Shown here piece by piece: positions 25,428 to 36,251 of a DNA stretch of 64,000 nt. The stretch spans positions 62,001 through 126,000 of the forward strand of contig DATMRF010000106.1 in NCBI GenBank assembly GCA_035566435.1, written 5' to 3'. Every line of letters starts with the position of its first letter. The first letter of the stretch is position 1. Source of the stretch: DATMRF01 sp035566435 (lineage in GTDB: Bacteria > Verrucomicrobiota > Verrucomicrobiia > Limisphaerales > UBA8199). A program made the position numbers and the translations under genes. Under the pieces are notes generated by a model that did not search any database, had not been told where the DNA came from, and saw only the letters and a program-made list of their open reading frames with translations.

Positions 25428-25442
25428 TCAAACTGTACCACT
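25428..25442 (-). repeat. 15-bp inverted repeat, right arm
   Basis: TCAAACTGTACCACT is the exact reverse complement of 22516-22530. It follows the hypothetical gene by 2 nt. The remaining 194 nt before the methyltransferase gene show no feature I can support. Confidence 0.6.
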
Positions 25443-25636
25443 GTCGTCCAGAGCTGACCGGTATATACATTCGCATTGGCCCAGTGGGCGACCTTGGATC
25501 ATCCCGGCCAGCGCGAAATGAAATAACCGGCCCGGAGCCCTGTTAGTTAAAGCCATGCGCCAATGGGCCGCCCGGGCGGGACTGCAGCTCAACTTGAACC
25601 TGTAACAGGAACCACGCTCGTCCGGGTGAAGTCTCG

Positions 25637-26461
25637 CTACGCCGCCTTTGAACCGGTGCTATGACCGGGCTTCTCAAAGCAATAGGAACGGTACGAGACT
25701 TCGCCGCTTTTCAGGGCCTGGTAAATCCGCGCGCCTTTGATGCCGGCAAAGTCACGGCCGAGCCGCTGCAGGAATCGTGGCAGCCGCCGTTCCACCAAGT
25801 CCAGCGAGCGCGCGGAGTTCCGGTTCATTCCGCGCAGCACCTCGGCGTTGATGTTCCGGGTCCGCAACATTTGGAGCGGAGCCGCGGCCAGTGCCTTGTC
25901 CCATTCGGCGAGGCGGTCGCCAAAACGAAAGTCCGCATAGAGAAAGTGTCCGCCGGGCCGCAGCACTCGCGCCACCTCGTTTAGAAATCGCGGGAAGTTT
26001 GGATAACAATGAGAGGCCTCGACATTGAGCACGGCGTCGAAGGTCTCAGGCGCAAACGGCAGGCTTTCCGCGTCGCCTTGCATGAAGACCAGCCCCTCGA
26101 GCTGATGGCGTTTTTTGCAAAAGCGGATTCCAGCAGGATTCAAATCCAGGGCGGTGTAGCGCTGCGGCTGAAGTGCGCGCGCGAGGTAAGCCGCCCCGCC
26201 GCCGTGCCCGCAGCTTACCTCCAGAATATTTTTGCCACGCAACGGAACTTGCGTCGCGACGTGATGATAAAGCTGGATGCAGGCGCGATTCATTTCGTCC
26301 TCGGGCGAGAGCGGGATGCCCATGGGCGGGTCCTCTTCGTAGGCGTAGTTCAGGAACAAAACCTCTTCGCCATGAAGCCGCCGGGTGAGCAAGGGATACC
26401 AGAGTTTCCACAGCGCCTTGCGAATCCAGCCGATGGAGAACAAGTGGTCTATGACAGCCAC
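25637..26461 (-). CDS. SAM-dependent class I methyltransferase
   Basis: A 274-aa protein. ILEVSCGHGGGAAYLA (about residues 79-94) is motif I, TALDLNPAGI is motif II, DAESLPFAPETFDAVLNVEASHCY holds motifs III-IV, and VLRPGGHFLYADFR is post-IV. This arrangement, with an N-terminal helical cap (FLNYAYEEDPPMGIPLSPEDEMNRA), resembles methyltransferases acting on lipid or polyketide-derived phenols (phthiotriol dimycocerosate methyltransferase-like), so a hydrophobic small-molecule substrate is plausible. It ends 20 nt upstream of the prepilin stop on the same strand, with no functional link evident. Confidence 0.85.
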   Translation of the reverse strand: MAVIDHLFSIGWIRKALWKLWYPLLTRRLHGEEVLFLNYAYEEDPPMGIPLSPEDEMNRACIQLYHHVATQVPLRGKNILEVSCGHGGGAAYLARALQPQRYTALDLNPAGIRFCKKRHQLEGLVFMQGDAESLPFAPETFDAVLNVEASHCYPNFPRFLNEVARVLRPGGHFLYADFRFGDRLAEWDKALAAAPLQMLRTRNINAEVLRGMNRNSARSLDLVERRLPRFLQRLGRDFAGIKGARIYQALKSGEVSYRSYCFEKPGHSTGSKAA

Positions 26462-26480
26462 GGAAAACCTTTACCGCTCA

Positions 26481-27233
26481 TCAGAGCGAGTTCACCCCGA
26501 ACACGTCGTTCTTGTTATTCCGAAAATCGGGATATTTCCACATCTCGACGTGGCCATCGGCGAAAGTGACGCCGGCCCGTTGAGTATGGCGGCAGGCCGG
26601 CTGCTTCTGGGGAACCCAAAGGAGCCATCCGTTCTGGGGGTCGGGCGGAAAAGTGACAATCTCCGTCAGGTAACCGCCGGCCGGGACGTTGGCGGAGTTT
26701 TTCGGAATGCCGGTGTCGCCCATCAGCCAGAGCTGAGTCGGGCGCGTCAACTCGGTCAGCCGCCGGCTGCCCAGCGGATTCTTGCCGCCCGCGTTGAGGA
26801 AAGCGTAGCGGATGATCGTGCTCTCCACCGGCCCGTAACCCTCCCACCGCGCCCCGAAGATGGTCTGCACCTCCGGATCCCGGACCGCGGGGCACCGCCA
26901 GACATTGTTCGAAATAGCGTAGGTCGGGAGATACCTGCCTTTGGACAGCGTCTGAAACCACCAGTCCCCGCCGGCTTCCACATCCGTGCCCAGCCACGCT
27001 TTGGTATAGAGGTTTGGCAGCCGCTCAAGGTTGTCCCCGGCGTAGAGCAGGAAGGCCAGGCCAATCTGGCGGCTGTTGCTCACACAGCGGGTCGCCGCGG
27101 CTTTCTCTTTGCCCTTCGAGAGAACTGGCAGCAACATGGCCGCCAGGATGGCGATGATGGCTATAACCACCAGCAACTCGATCAGTGTAAACCCCCACTG
27201 CCGCCCTGGCATTCTTGGGGGTATATGATTCAT
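26481..27233 (-). CDS. Prepilin-type cleavage/methylation protein, H-X9-DG class
   Basis: A 250-aa type II pseudopilin-like protein. GFTLIELLVVIAIIAILAAM is the class III prepilin signal with the conserved Glu at +5 of the processed form. KAAATRCVSNSRQIGLAF follows as in the DUF1559-like family. The C-terminus has HTQRAGVTFADG, an exact H-X9-DG motif, a hallmark of the PVC-group expansion of this family. It is expected to be cleaved by a prepilin peptidase and exposed at the inner membrane or cell surface; the precise role of these paralogues is unknown. Confidence 0.92.
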   Translation of the reverse strand: MNHIPPRMPGRQWGFTLIELLVVIAIIAILAAMLLPVLSKGKEKAAATRCVSNSRQIGLAFLLYAGDNLERLPNLYTKAWLGTDVEAGGDWWFQTLSKGRYLPTYAISNNVWRCPAVRDPEVQTIFGARWEGYGPVESTIIRYAFLNAGGKNPLGSRRLTELTRPTQLWLMGDTGIPKNSANVPAGGYLTEIVTFPPDPQNGWLLWVPQKQPACRHTQRAGVTFADGHVEMWKYPDFRNNKNDVFGVNSL

Positions 27234-27345
27234 AACGGCCGCATCCCGGACGCTGTCTTTATCCTCTAGAATGGGCCATTTGGCCGGCCTTTTGCCAGCG
27301 TAAAGGATTTGGCAGTCGCCGGCCTGAAACTAAGTCAAAACCCCT

Positions 27346-27491
27346 AACGCAAAGGCGCAAAGAGGCAAAGACGCAACCAAAGCCAGCAGAAACCAACAAC
27401 GGAATACGCGGAAGGTAAAGAGATGAGCCTCTTGACCATGGTTAAAGGCGGTTCCGACCTTTGCGCCTCTGAGCTTTTGCGTCTTTGCGTT
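27346..27491. repeat. Octamer repeats in inverted arrangement
   Basis: GCAAAG recurs every 8 nt in 27346-27377 (AACGCAAAGGCGCAAAG, AGGCAAAGACGCAA). The complementary series (CTTTGCG, CTTTTGCGTCTTTGCGTT) fills 27456-27491. This forms an imperfect long inverted repeat in the 301-nt non-coding gap between the prepilin and lysozyme-like genes. I see no other element in that gap. Confidence 0.7.
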
Positions 27492-27534
27492 AAATCCTGC
27501 TCGTGGTTCCTTACAGCGCTTCCGCCTTAACAAC

Positions 27535-29421
27535 TTACGGCTGCGACGCCCGATAGAAAGTCAGCGCGTTGGTCGCGGAATTGTCCATGAACAGAAGACC
27601 GCCGGAGGGATTCGGACTCGAGGTGAGGAATGTCCACGTTGCCAGGTCCCGGGAGGTGTAAATCGTGAAGTTCTTGCCGGTTTGGCCCCTGAGGTTCAAC
27701 TGGAATTGGCCATTCCCCATGGATTGCATGCCCGTAAATTCAGGCGCGCGGACCAGGCCTGAGCCGCCGGCGGCCCAGATGGCGCTGATTTCAGAGCTGG
27801 TCAGGGCGCGATTAAACAGCATCACTTCATCGAGGTTGCCCAGCATGTAGTCCACGAGTCTCCCCGGGCTGTTGACATAGCCGGCGCCGACGTACGCGCG
27901 GGGCAGCGGAATATTGGTTGTAATCGTCCCTACCAGGGCTCCGTTCGCATAGAGCTGCATTTGCGTGCCGCTGGCGACAAAGGCGAGGTGGGTCCAGGTG
28001 TTCTGCGGAACGGTGTACCCGAAATTGTAATCCGCCACTCCGAATGTGGTAAAGCCGGCCTGGCGCGTGCCGTTGTATTGCTCAAGTTTCAATTCATAAT
28101 TGCCGTCGCCGGACAACGCGGCCGCGGGTCCTGGCGCGTTTTGGCGGTTGACCCACATGCAGGCCGTCCACGGGACCGGGATGCTCCCCGCCCCCGTGCT
28201 GAGGTAACCCGATAAACCGTCGAAATGGAATGCGAGGCCCTGCTTTCCGGCGGCATAAGCAAAACCGTTATGCGGGGTCGCATTGTTGCTGCCGAAAATA
28301 TCGTTGGGATTCCCTTCCGCCGGCCACCAGTTGACCATGCTCGGCGGCCCGAGGATAGAACCCGCCGGGTTGGTCAACTGCGAGAGCACGGAAAGAAACG
28401 CCGTGCTGCTGGGCACGCTCGCATACGAATTGCCCACCATCGCGGCATAACCGCCGGCATTCGTCAACTGGACGGCATTCACCGTGTAATTGGAGGAAGT
28501 AGCTCCCGGGATAACGCTTCCGTTGAAGAGCCACTGGAAACTGAGCGGCGCCTGGCCCGAGGCTTTCACGGAAAATGTGGCGTTCGAATCCACCTCGACC
28601 ATAAGGTTCGCAGGCTCTGTCGTAATCAACGGCGCATTGGTGCCGCCTACGACGAACGTTTGCACAAACCCGGCTAAGTTGCCGTTGAACACATCCGCAT
28701 CCCCGCCGGACCAGTTGGTATCGGCGTACTGCCAGATATTCCACGTTGGCCACGGGTAGGTATCACTCGGAGCGCCGGTCTGCGGACTCGGGTTGCTCGG
28801 GTATGCGGCTATCCATGACGGCCAGCTTGTTACCGCCGTGGTTAATCCCGGGTACGTGGTTCCCGGCCTCGAATACCAGGTGCCTGTGTAAACCACCGGC
28901 CGCAGGATAACGCCGTTCAACCGCGCATAGTTTGAGACGGCGTTACACCACTCGTTGACCCATGCCGACATCGTCGCCGCGGTAAAACCGGCGGCGACCG
29001 TCGCGCCGGTATCTTCCCAATCCAGCATCGGCACCAGATAGGAGCCACCATATTTTACATAGTTGCCGGCGACGCTCCAGAAGTACGCCGCCTCGGAATC
29101 CGCGCTGTTGGCCCCGCCGATATTGGGATTCAGGCTCGGACGAGAGAAATGATAAGCTCCAATATAGATCCCCACGCCTTGGGCCCCGGCTTCCTGGGTG
29201 GTGAAGTACGGATTGGTGTAGCCCGTTCCCTCGGTTGCTTTGGCCCAGGCGAACGCCACCCCGGCGTTCTTCACGGTCATCCAGTTGATGCTCGGCTGGT
29301 ATCCGGAAACATCCGTCCCAAGCGGGCGTTGAGCCAGCGCGCGCCCGGCTCCGACCGCTATCGCCAGGCCGAAGAGGATTACGGTAGTCCAGGTGCAGGA
29401 GCGGGACGTCAATTTCATCAT
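27535..29421 (-). CDS. Secreted GH25 (lysozyme-like) protein with Ig-like and LamG domains
   Basis: A 628-aa protein. After a signal peptide (VILFGLAIAVGAGRALAQ), residues about 35-240 form a GH25 muramidase domain: GTDVSGYQPSINW, FAWAKATEGTGYTNPYF, YIGAYHFSRP and PMLDWED supply the family Asp/Glu residues. Next come an Ig-like domain (ITTEPANLMVEVDSNATFSV ... YAAMVGN), a LamG/concanavalin-like domain (WWPAEGNPNDIFG ... LDEVMLFNRALT) and an FYR-type C-terminal module. It probably binds or cleaves peptidoglycan outside the cell. I start it at the ATG at 29421 for the signal peptide; upstream frame residues lack homology. Confidence 0.88.
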   Translation of the reverse strand: MMKLTSRSCTWTTVILFGLAIAVGAGRALAQRPLGTDVSGYQPSINWMTVKNAGVAFAWAKATEGTGYTNPYFTTQEAGAQGVGIYIGAYHFSRPSLNPNIGGANSADSEAAYFWSVAGNYVKYGGSYLVPMLDWEDTGATVAAGFTAATMSAWVNEWCNAVSNYARLNGVILRPVVYTGTWYSRPGTTYPGLTTAVTSWPSWIAAYPSNPSPQTGAPSDTYPWPTWNIWQYADTNWSGGDADVFNGNLAGFVQTFVVGGTNAPLITTEPANLMVEVDSNATFSVKASGQAPLSFQWLFNGSVIPGATSSNYTVNAVQLTNAGGYAAMVGNSYASVPSSTAFLSVLSQLTNPAGSILGPPSMVNWWPAEGNPNDIFGSNNATPHNGFAYAAGKQGLAFHFDGLSGYLSTGAGSIPVPWTACMWVNRQNAPGPAAALSGDGNYELKLEQYNGTRQAGFTTFGVADYNFGYTVPQNTWTHLAFVASGTQMQLYANGALVGTITTNIPLPRAYVGAGYVNSPGRLVDYMLGNLDEVMLFNRALTSSEISAIWAAGGSGLVRAPEFTGMQSMGNGQFQLNLRGQTGKNFTIYTSRDLATWTFLTSSPNPSGGLLFMDNSATNALTFYRASQP

Positions 29422-29639
29422 CGAACCAACAGCAAAAGCCACGCCGTGCCGCAGCCCTGCCCAAGCGGTTACTCGTGTGGAATTTGAGACAGCAAATTCA
29501 CCCACCGCCTGTCCGTTTTCAAGTCAGATTTCCCAAGGCGTGGCACCCCCGTTAGACCCTGCTCCCCCAAAACCCGCCCCCCGAAAAGATTTCAGGCGCT
29601 TCCTCCGTGGTCCCGCGGTCCCGTAGCCCGGTGGTCAAA

Positions 29640-30968
29640 CTACACCGGCTCCAGGCCGCGCATCGTGCCGGTGGCGGAGGCGAACCGGTCGGTCTCCAGG
29701 CCCAGCCGTTGCAGCATCGACACGAACAGGTTCGGCAGCGGGTAGTTGTGCTCGGTGTTGAACGCGAGATGCTGGCCGTGCTTGAAACCGCCGCCTGCAA
29801 ACAGCGTCGGCAGGTTCGTGGTGACGTGCGTGTTCGCGTTGCCCAGGTTTGAGCCGTAAAGAATCATCGTCCGGTCGAGCAACGGCTCGCCGCCTTCCTT
29901 CACCGCCTTTAACTCGGTGAACAGCTCCGCCAGCAGTTTCATGTGCCATTCGTCGATCGCCTTCAGCTGCGCCAGCTTCTCCTTGGACTTTCCATGATGC
30001 GAAAGATTGTGATAGCCATCGGTGGTCTTCACGTCGCCGAACTCGATCGCCGGGGAGTTGACGCTGTCGAGCAGCAGCGAGATGGAGCGCGTCGAGTCCG
30101 TCTCGAACGCAAGCCGCGCCATATCGTACATGAGCTTCACCTTGTCCATGTAGGCCTTGGGACTGGCCGGGTCCAGCGGCATGGGCGCGGTGACCTTCGG
30201 CTTGGGCCTGTCTTCCCATTCCCGGGACATCTGCATCCGCTGCTCCAGTTCGCGGACGCTCGTAAAGTATTGGTCCAGCCGGTCGCGGTCGCGCGCTCCG
30301 ACCGTCCGCTGCAAATGCTTGGCCTGGCCGGCCACGGCGTCGAGGATGCTCTGGCCCATTTCCAGCTTGCGGATTTGGGCGTCGGTCTCGGCCTTGGTCC
30401 CCTGCAAAAACATCAGTGCAAAAACGTTCGCCGCCTTTTCCTCGCACGGAATGAGCACGCCCGAACCGGTCCAGGAAAGACTGCGCTGTCCCTGGAGCAC
30501 GTTGACCCCCAGCGTCAGCGACGGAAAGCGCGTGAGATGCCCGATGCGCTCGCTGATATATTGGTCGAGCGAAATGGTGTTCCGGAAACCCGCGCTGCCC
30601 GGGTGCGGCGCCGCCGTGAGAAAGCAATTGTCCGCCGGATGCCCGCCATCCACGTCCGGATGCCACACGCCGCTGAACACAGTGAAATCGTCCCGATGCT
30701 CCTTGAGGACTTCGAGGTAAGGCGACGCGACGTAATCACGCCCGTTCTCCCTTGGGAAGAAATGTTCCGGGAGCAGGCCAAGGTTGTTGCAAATGCCGAA
30801 CAGCCGGCGGGGCTTCGTGGCTGGCGCGCCTCCGGCCGCCGTCTTCGCGACGCTCGCGAAAACCGGGGTCATCGCCTCGAGCATCGGCAGGGATAACAGG
30901 ATGCCGGCCCCGCGGAGGAATTTGCGGCGCGAGAGAGGGCGGCCGAGGGAGAGGAAAGGGGCGTTCAT
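29640..30968 (-). CDS. DUF1552 protein, Tat-exported
   Basis: A 442-aa protein with a twin-arginine signal (SRRKFLRGAGILLSLPML). The rest matches the DUF1552 pattern common in Planctomycetota and Verrucomicrobiota: LFGICNNLGLLPEHFFP, SGVWHPDVDGGHPADNCFLT, SLTLGVN and GYHNLSHHGKS. Such genes are almost always beside a DUF1592-family cytochrome gene, and here that gene (31635-34253) lies upstream on the same strand, but separated by a four-helix-bundle gene and heptamer repeats. The pair is thought to act in the periplasm, with function unproven. Confidence 0.92.
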   Translation of the reverse strand: MNAPFLSLGRPLSRRKFLRGAGILLSLPMLEAMTPVFASVAKTAAGGAPATKPRRLFGICNNLGLLPEHFFPRENGRDYVASPYLEVLKEHRDDFTVFSGVWHPDVDGGHPADNCFLTAAPHPGSAGFRNTISLDQYISERIGHLTRFPSLTLGVNVLQGQRSLSWTGSGVLIPCEEKAANVFALMFLQGTKAETDAQIRKLEMGQSILDAVAGQAKHLQRTVGARDRDRLDQYFTSVRELEQRMQMSREWEDRPKPKVTAPMPLDPASPKAYMDKVKLMYDMARLAFETDSTRSISLLLDSVNSPAIEFGDVKTTDGYHNLSHHGKSKEKLAQLKAIDEWHMKLLAELFTELKAVKEGGEPLLDRTMILYGSNLGNANTHVTTNLPTLFAGGGFKHGQHLAFNTEHNYPLPNLFVSMLQRLGLETDRFASATGTMRGLEPV

Positions 30969-30991
30969 GTTAGTGTTAGTATTTGGCGTTG

Positions 30992-31047
30992 GCCAGTAAT
31001 CAGTGCTGGGGAGTAATCAGTAATCAGTCTTCAGTAATCAGTGTTCA
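30992..31047. repeat. CAGTAAT heptamer repeat array
   Basis: Imperfect tandem copies of CAGTAAT (CAGTAAT, CAGTGCT, CAGTAAT, CAGTCTT, CAGTAAT, CAGTGTT) with a 7-nt period. The last codons and the stop of the four-helix-bundle gene (31031) are made of this array. A related array lies at 31484-31634 on the other side of that gene. Confidence 0.8.
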
Positions 31048-31483
31048 GGGCGTCCGACGTGAGGTAGGGCGGTGGTTCTTCGTGGAGCGAGTAATCTGTG
31101 GAGGAAAAGGTCTCGGCTTTACGAATCATGGAGCCGAGCATGCGGCCAATTTCTTCACACCATCCTAGCAGGCGCTGCGAATCGGCCAAATCCAGATAGT
31201 CGCAGTCCTTGGCCTCGATCAACCAGTGCTGTGACTCCATCTGTTCACCGTCAGCGTCGGTGAGCTTGCTTACAAAATGTTTGGGGTAGAGCCGCTTGGC
31301 CCAGGCTTCGGCAATCTGCGCGCCGATGGAACGTGACGCCCGGCGCAACTGGTCAGTCAAAGAGTACTTCTCCTCGGTGGGAAATCCTTTCGAGAGTCTG
31401 AACACCTCGCGCGACAAGGCGCGTTGCTTTTTGTACACTTCCAATTCCTTGAAGTGTCTCACGTATTCAAGCTGAGTTCCCAT
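31031..31483 (-). CDS. Four-helix-bundle protein (23S rRNA IVP type)
   Basis: A 150-aa protein. HFKELEVYKKQRALSREVFRLSKGFP, then EEKYSLTDQLRRASRSIGAQIAEAWA, are the signature of the family that began as intervening sequences in 23S rRNA and now occurs as stand-alone genes. AEAWAKRLYPKHFVSKLTDADGEQMESQHWL completes the bundle. No enzymatic role is known. It interrupts the usual neighbourhood of the DUF1592 and DUF1552 genes and is embedded in heptamer repeats on both sides. Its C-terminus (SDALNTDY) is encoded by repeat DNA. Confidence 0.9.
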   Translation of the reverse strand: MGTQLEYVRHFKELEVYKKQRALSREVFRLSKGFPTEEKYSLTDQLRRASRSIGAQIAEAWAKRLYPKHFVSKLTDADGEQMESQHWLIEAKDCDYLDLADSQRLLGWCEEIGRMLGSMIRKAETFSSTDYSLHEEPPPYLTSDALNTDY

Positions 31484-31634
31484 ATTCTGATTACAGGTTA
31501 CTGATTGTTACTGGTGACTTTGTCCTGACCATTTCTTACTGATTACCTATAGTGTCTCACGGATTCAAGCTGCCTTCCGATACACGGATTACTGACCACT
31601 GAAGACTGATTACTGATTACTGGCCGCTGTGCAC
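31484..31634. repeat. Heptamer repeats plus relic of a second four-helix-bundle gene start
   Basis: CTGATTA-type 7-nt units occur at 31485-31550 and 31573-31622. Within them, 31551-31572 repeats 31453-31474 (the 5' coding end of the adjacent gene) at 21 of 22 positions. On the minus strand it reads RQLESVRHYR then stop, against TQLEYVRHFK in the gene. It looks like the remnant of a former tandem copy. Confidence 0.65.
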
Positions 31635-34253
<2,619 letters not shown>

Positions 34254-34358
34254 GCCGGCCTGCATAAACTATGCTAAAGCTAATCATAAGTCAACGCAGG
34301 GGAGGGGAGGCAGGGCTGAGCTCCGTGCTGTCGCGCATTCCAAACCGATGGAGCCAAA

Positions 34359-34450
34359 GCGGCAGAGGACAGTCGCACTCCAAAACGCAAGCGAACTCGT
34401 GAGCGGAACCCATGCCCGCAAGGTTTTGGAGTGCGGCTGTCTTCTGCCGG
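34359..34450. repeat. Long imperfect hairpin, 29-nt arms
   Basis: The arms are 34359-34387 (GCGGCAGAGGACAGTCGC...) and 34422-34450, pairing at 25 of 29 positions around a 34-nt loop. It lies in the 315-nt gap before the enolase-superfamily gene. The shape is that of a dispersed REP/BIME-like element, and nothing else in the gap is recognisable. Confidence 0.75.
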
Positions 34451-34568
34451 TTTTTCTCAGCTAGCTACCTTTCGGCAAAAGCCTCCTGCTCGGGCGGAGG
34501 CAGCAAGTCTTGCGTGGCTCTGCACCTTCGCGCCCTAGCCTTCAGCGCCCTGGCCGGGTCGCGACGAT

Positions 34569-35855
34569 CTAGGCCCTTACCGGCTGATGTTTGCTCACGA
34601 AGGCTGGGTCAATCTCCACCCCCAAGCCCGGGCCGGTCGGGACTTTAATCTTGCCATCAGCGACTTTGAGCGGCGAGGTTTTGCACTCGAACTGGACGCT
34701 CGTTTTAAGGCCCTTGAACTCGTGATGCGGCATCGCATTGGGCAGGGCGGATACAAAGTGCATCATGTAGAGGAATCCCAGTCCGCCCCCCGACATGTGC
34801 GGCGTGCAGCTCTTGCCAAACGCCGCCGCCATCCGCGCCACCTGCATCGAGCGGATCATGCCGCCGAAATAATAATTGTCCGGCTGCACGATTTGCACAG
34901 CGTCATTGGCGATCAGCCAGCGAAAGCCGTGCAAGCTGTATTCCTGTTCGCCAAGGGCAATGGGCAGGGAAAGTCCATCGGCCACCTGTTTGGTCTCTTC
35001 GTGCCAATCGAACATCACCGGCTCTTCGAAAAATCCATACCGATATTCCTGCAGCAACTTGCCAACCCGGATCGCTTCCTCGACCGAATAAAACCCATTG
35101 GCATCTGCAAACAGTGCCATTTGGTCGCCAAAGGTTTTGCGGATGAGGGGAATCATCCGTTCGGTCCGCCCGGGTGGCCCGACGGCATTGATATTGGTCG
35201 TCATGAACATGAGCCCGCCGATTTTGATTTTAAGCGCCTGCGCATTGTATTCGGCGACATCACGCTTGATCAGCTCCAGGGATTCCTCGACTGATTTCTC
35301 GCGGTATTCCGTCGCCTGGTAAACCGTGACCTCCGGGTGATGGATATCCCCAATCAACTGGCCGATGGACTTGTTGGCGATGCGTCCCAACAAGTCGAGG
35401 ATGGCGAACTCGATCGTGGCCAGGGGCGTGCCGATCGAGATGCCGTTGTACCTGAAGTTGAAGCCGTAGATGAAAACCTTTTCCAGAAGCAAGTCCAGGT
35501 CCCGAGCATCCTTGCCGATGAAGAACCGCTGGAGGTTGTGAATGAAAATCGGGTAGAGCGCGTTCAGACCGCTGTGCCCGACCGACATGCCTTCCGCGCC
35601 GTCGCGCGAACGCACCCGGCACAGAAAACTGTCTCGGTACCGCAGCAATTCGAGGGTCTCGATAATGACGGGAGTTGTGAACATGTCCCGCTTGAGCACC
35701 GGCTGCCTCAGGATTTCGTCCAGCCTGGCGTAACGCAGGTTTTGGCTTTTCCTTCCCGCAGGCGATACGTCTGCTCCAAAACTGGAAAGCGGCAGAGCGG
35801 CCGCCACCCCGCCAAGAATATTGGCCTTAACGAACTGACGTCGAGTGGTCTTCAT
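34569..35855 (-). CDS. Tat-exported enolase-superfamily (mandelate racemase/muconate lactonizing) protein
   Basis: A 428-aa protein beginning MKTTRRQFVKANILGG, a twin-arginine signal. The barrel domain has KIKIGG (general base lysine strand), LFADANGFYS with the first metal Asp, FFEEPVMF with the second metal Glu, and LGEQEYS with the third. HMSGGGLGFL follows near the C-terminus, where MR-type members keep a His. This indicates a Mg-dependent acid-sugar dehydratase or racemase-type reaction on an unknown substrate. The ATG at 35855 was chosen for the Tat motif; a Met 5 codons upstream is possible. Confidence 0.87.
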   Translation of the reverse strand: MKTTRRQFVKANILGGVAAALPLSSFGADVSPAGRKSQNLRYARLDEILRQPVLKRDMFTTPVIIETLELLRYRDSFLCRVRSRDGAEGMSVGHSGLNALYPIFIHNLQRFFIGKDARDLDLLLEKVFIYGFNFRYNGISIGTPLATIEFAILDLLGRIANKSIGQLIGDIHHPEVTVYQATEYREKSVEESLELIKRDVAEYNAQALKIKIGGLMFMTTNINAVGPPGRTERMIPLIRKTFGDQMALFADANGFYSVEEAIRVGKLLQEYRYGFFEEPVMFDWHEETKQVADGLSLPIALGEQEYSLHGFRWLIANDAVQIVQPDNYYFGGMIRSMQVARMAAAFGKSCTPHMSGGGLGFLYMMHFVSALPNAMPHHEFKGLKTSVQFECKTSPLKVADGKIKVPTGPGLGVEIDPAFVSKHQPVRA

Positions 35856-36062
35856 AGAGAGCTCATCCATCACACCACAACACGAAGCGGTCAAAAAGGA
35901 AAAAGCAGCTTTTGTACAGGAATAGACAAAAGGAACCGGAGGGTGGAATTGGTTTTCCCCGTATCCCGCGTGTTCAGAGGTCTCCATTTTTCTTATGCGT
36001 GGAATCACGTGTTCCCTTTGCACTTGCTCGCGCACCTTTTTGTTCCATACTGAAGCCCTCAG

Positions 36063-36138
36063 GGGCGCTTGGCGCAGTGGTTAGCGCGTCTCGTTTACAC
36101 CGAGTAGGTCGGGGGTTCGAATCCCTCAGCGCCCACCA
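36063..36138 (+). tRNA. tRNA-Val (anticodon TAC)
   Basis: A 76-nt cloverleaf with encoded CCA. The acceptor pairs GGGCGCT with AGCGCCC, the anticodon loop TTTACAC gives anticodon TAC, and the T-loop is GTTCGAATC. The discriminator base is A135 and CCA is 36136-36138. A GAGTGCA heptamer duplication follows immediately (36142-36157). Confidence 0.95.
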
Positions 36139-36251
36139 TTTTGAGTGCAGAGTGCAGAATGCGGAGGTGAAAGGTCTGAGAGCAAAGGTGTGAACTCCCC
36201 AAACGCGAACGGCCAACGACCAGTTGTCGAGCTCCAATCACCCATCAAGGA

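Noticed and set aside
29943..30896. 317-codon plus-strand ORF opposite DUF1552
   Set aside because: Shadow frame; the DUF1552 match on the minus strand is clear.
30992..31047. Possible CRISPR array
   Set aside because: Units are 7 nt and tandem without spacers, and no cas genes are nearby.
36142..36180. Integration site or attachment duplication at tRNA-Val
   Set aside because: No integrase is close, and the repeat after the tRNA is a GAGTGCA heptamer rather than a copy of the tRNA 3' end.
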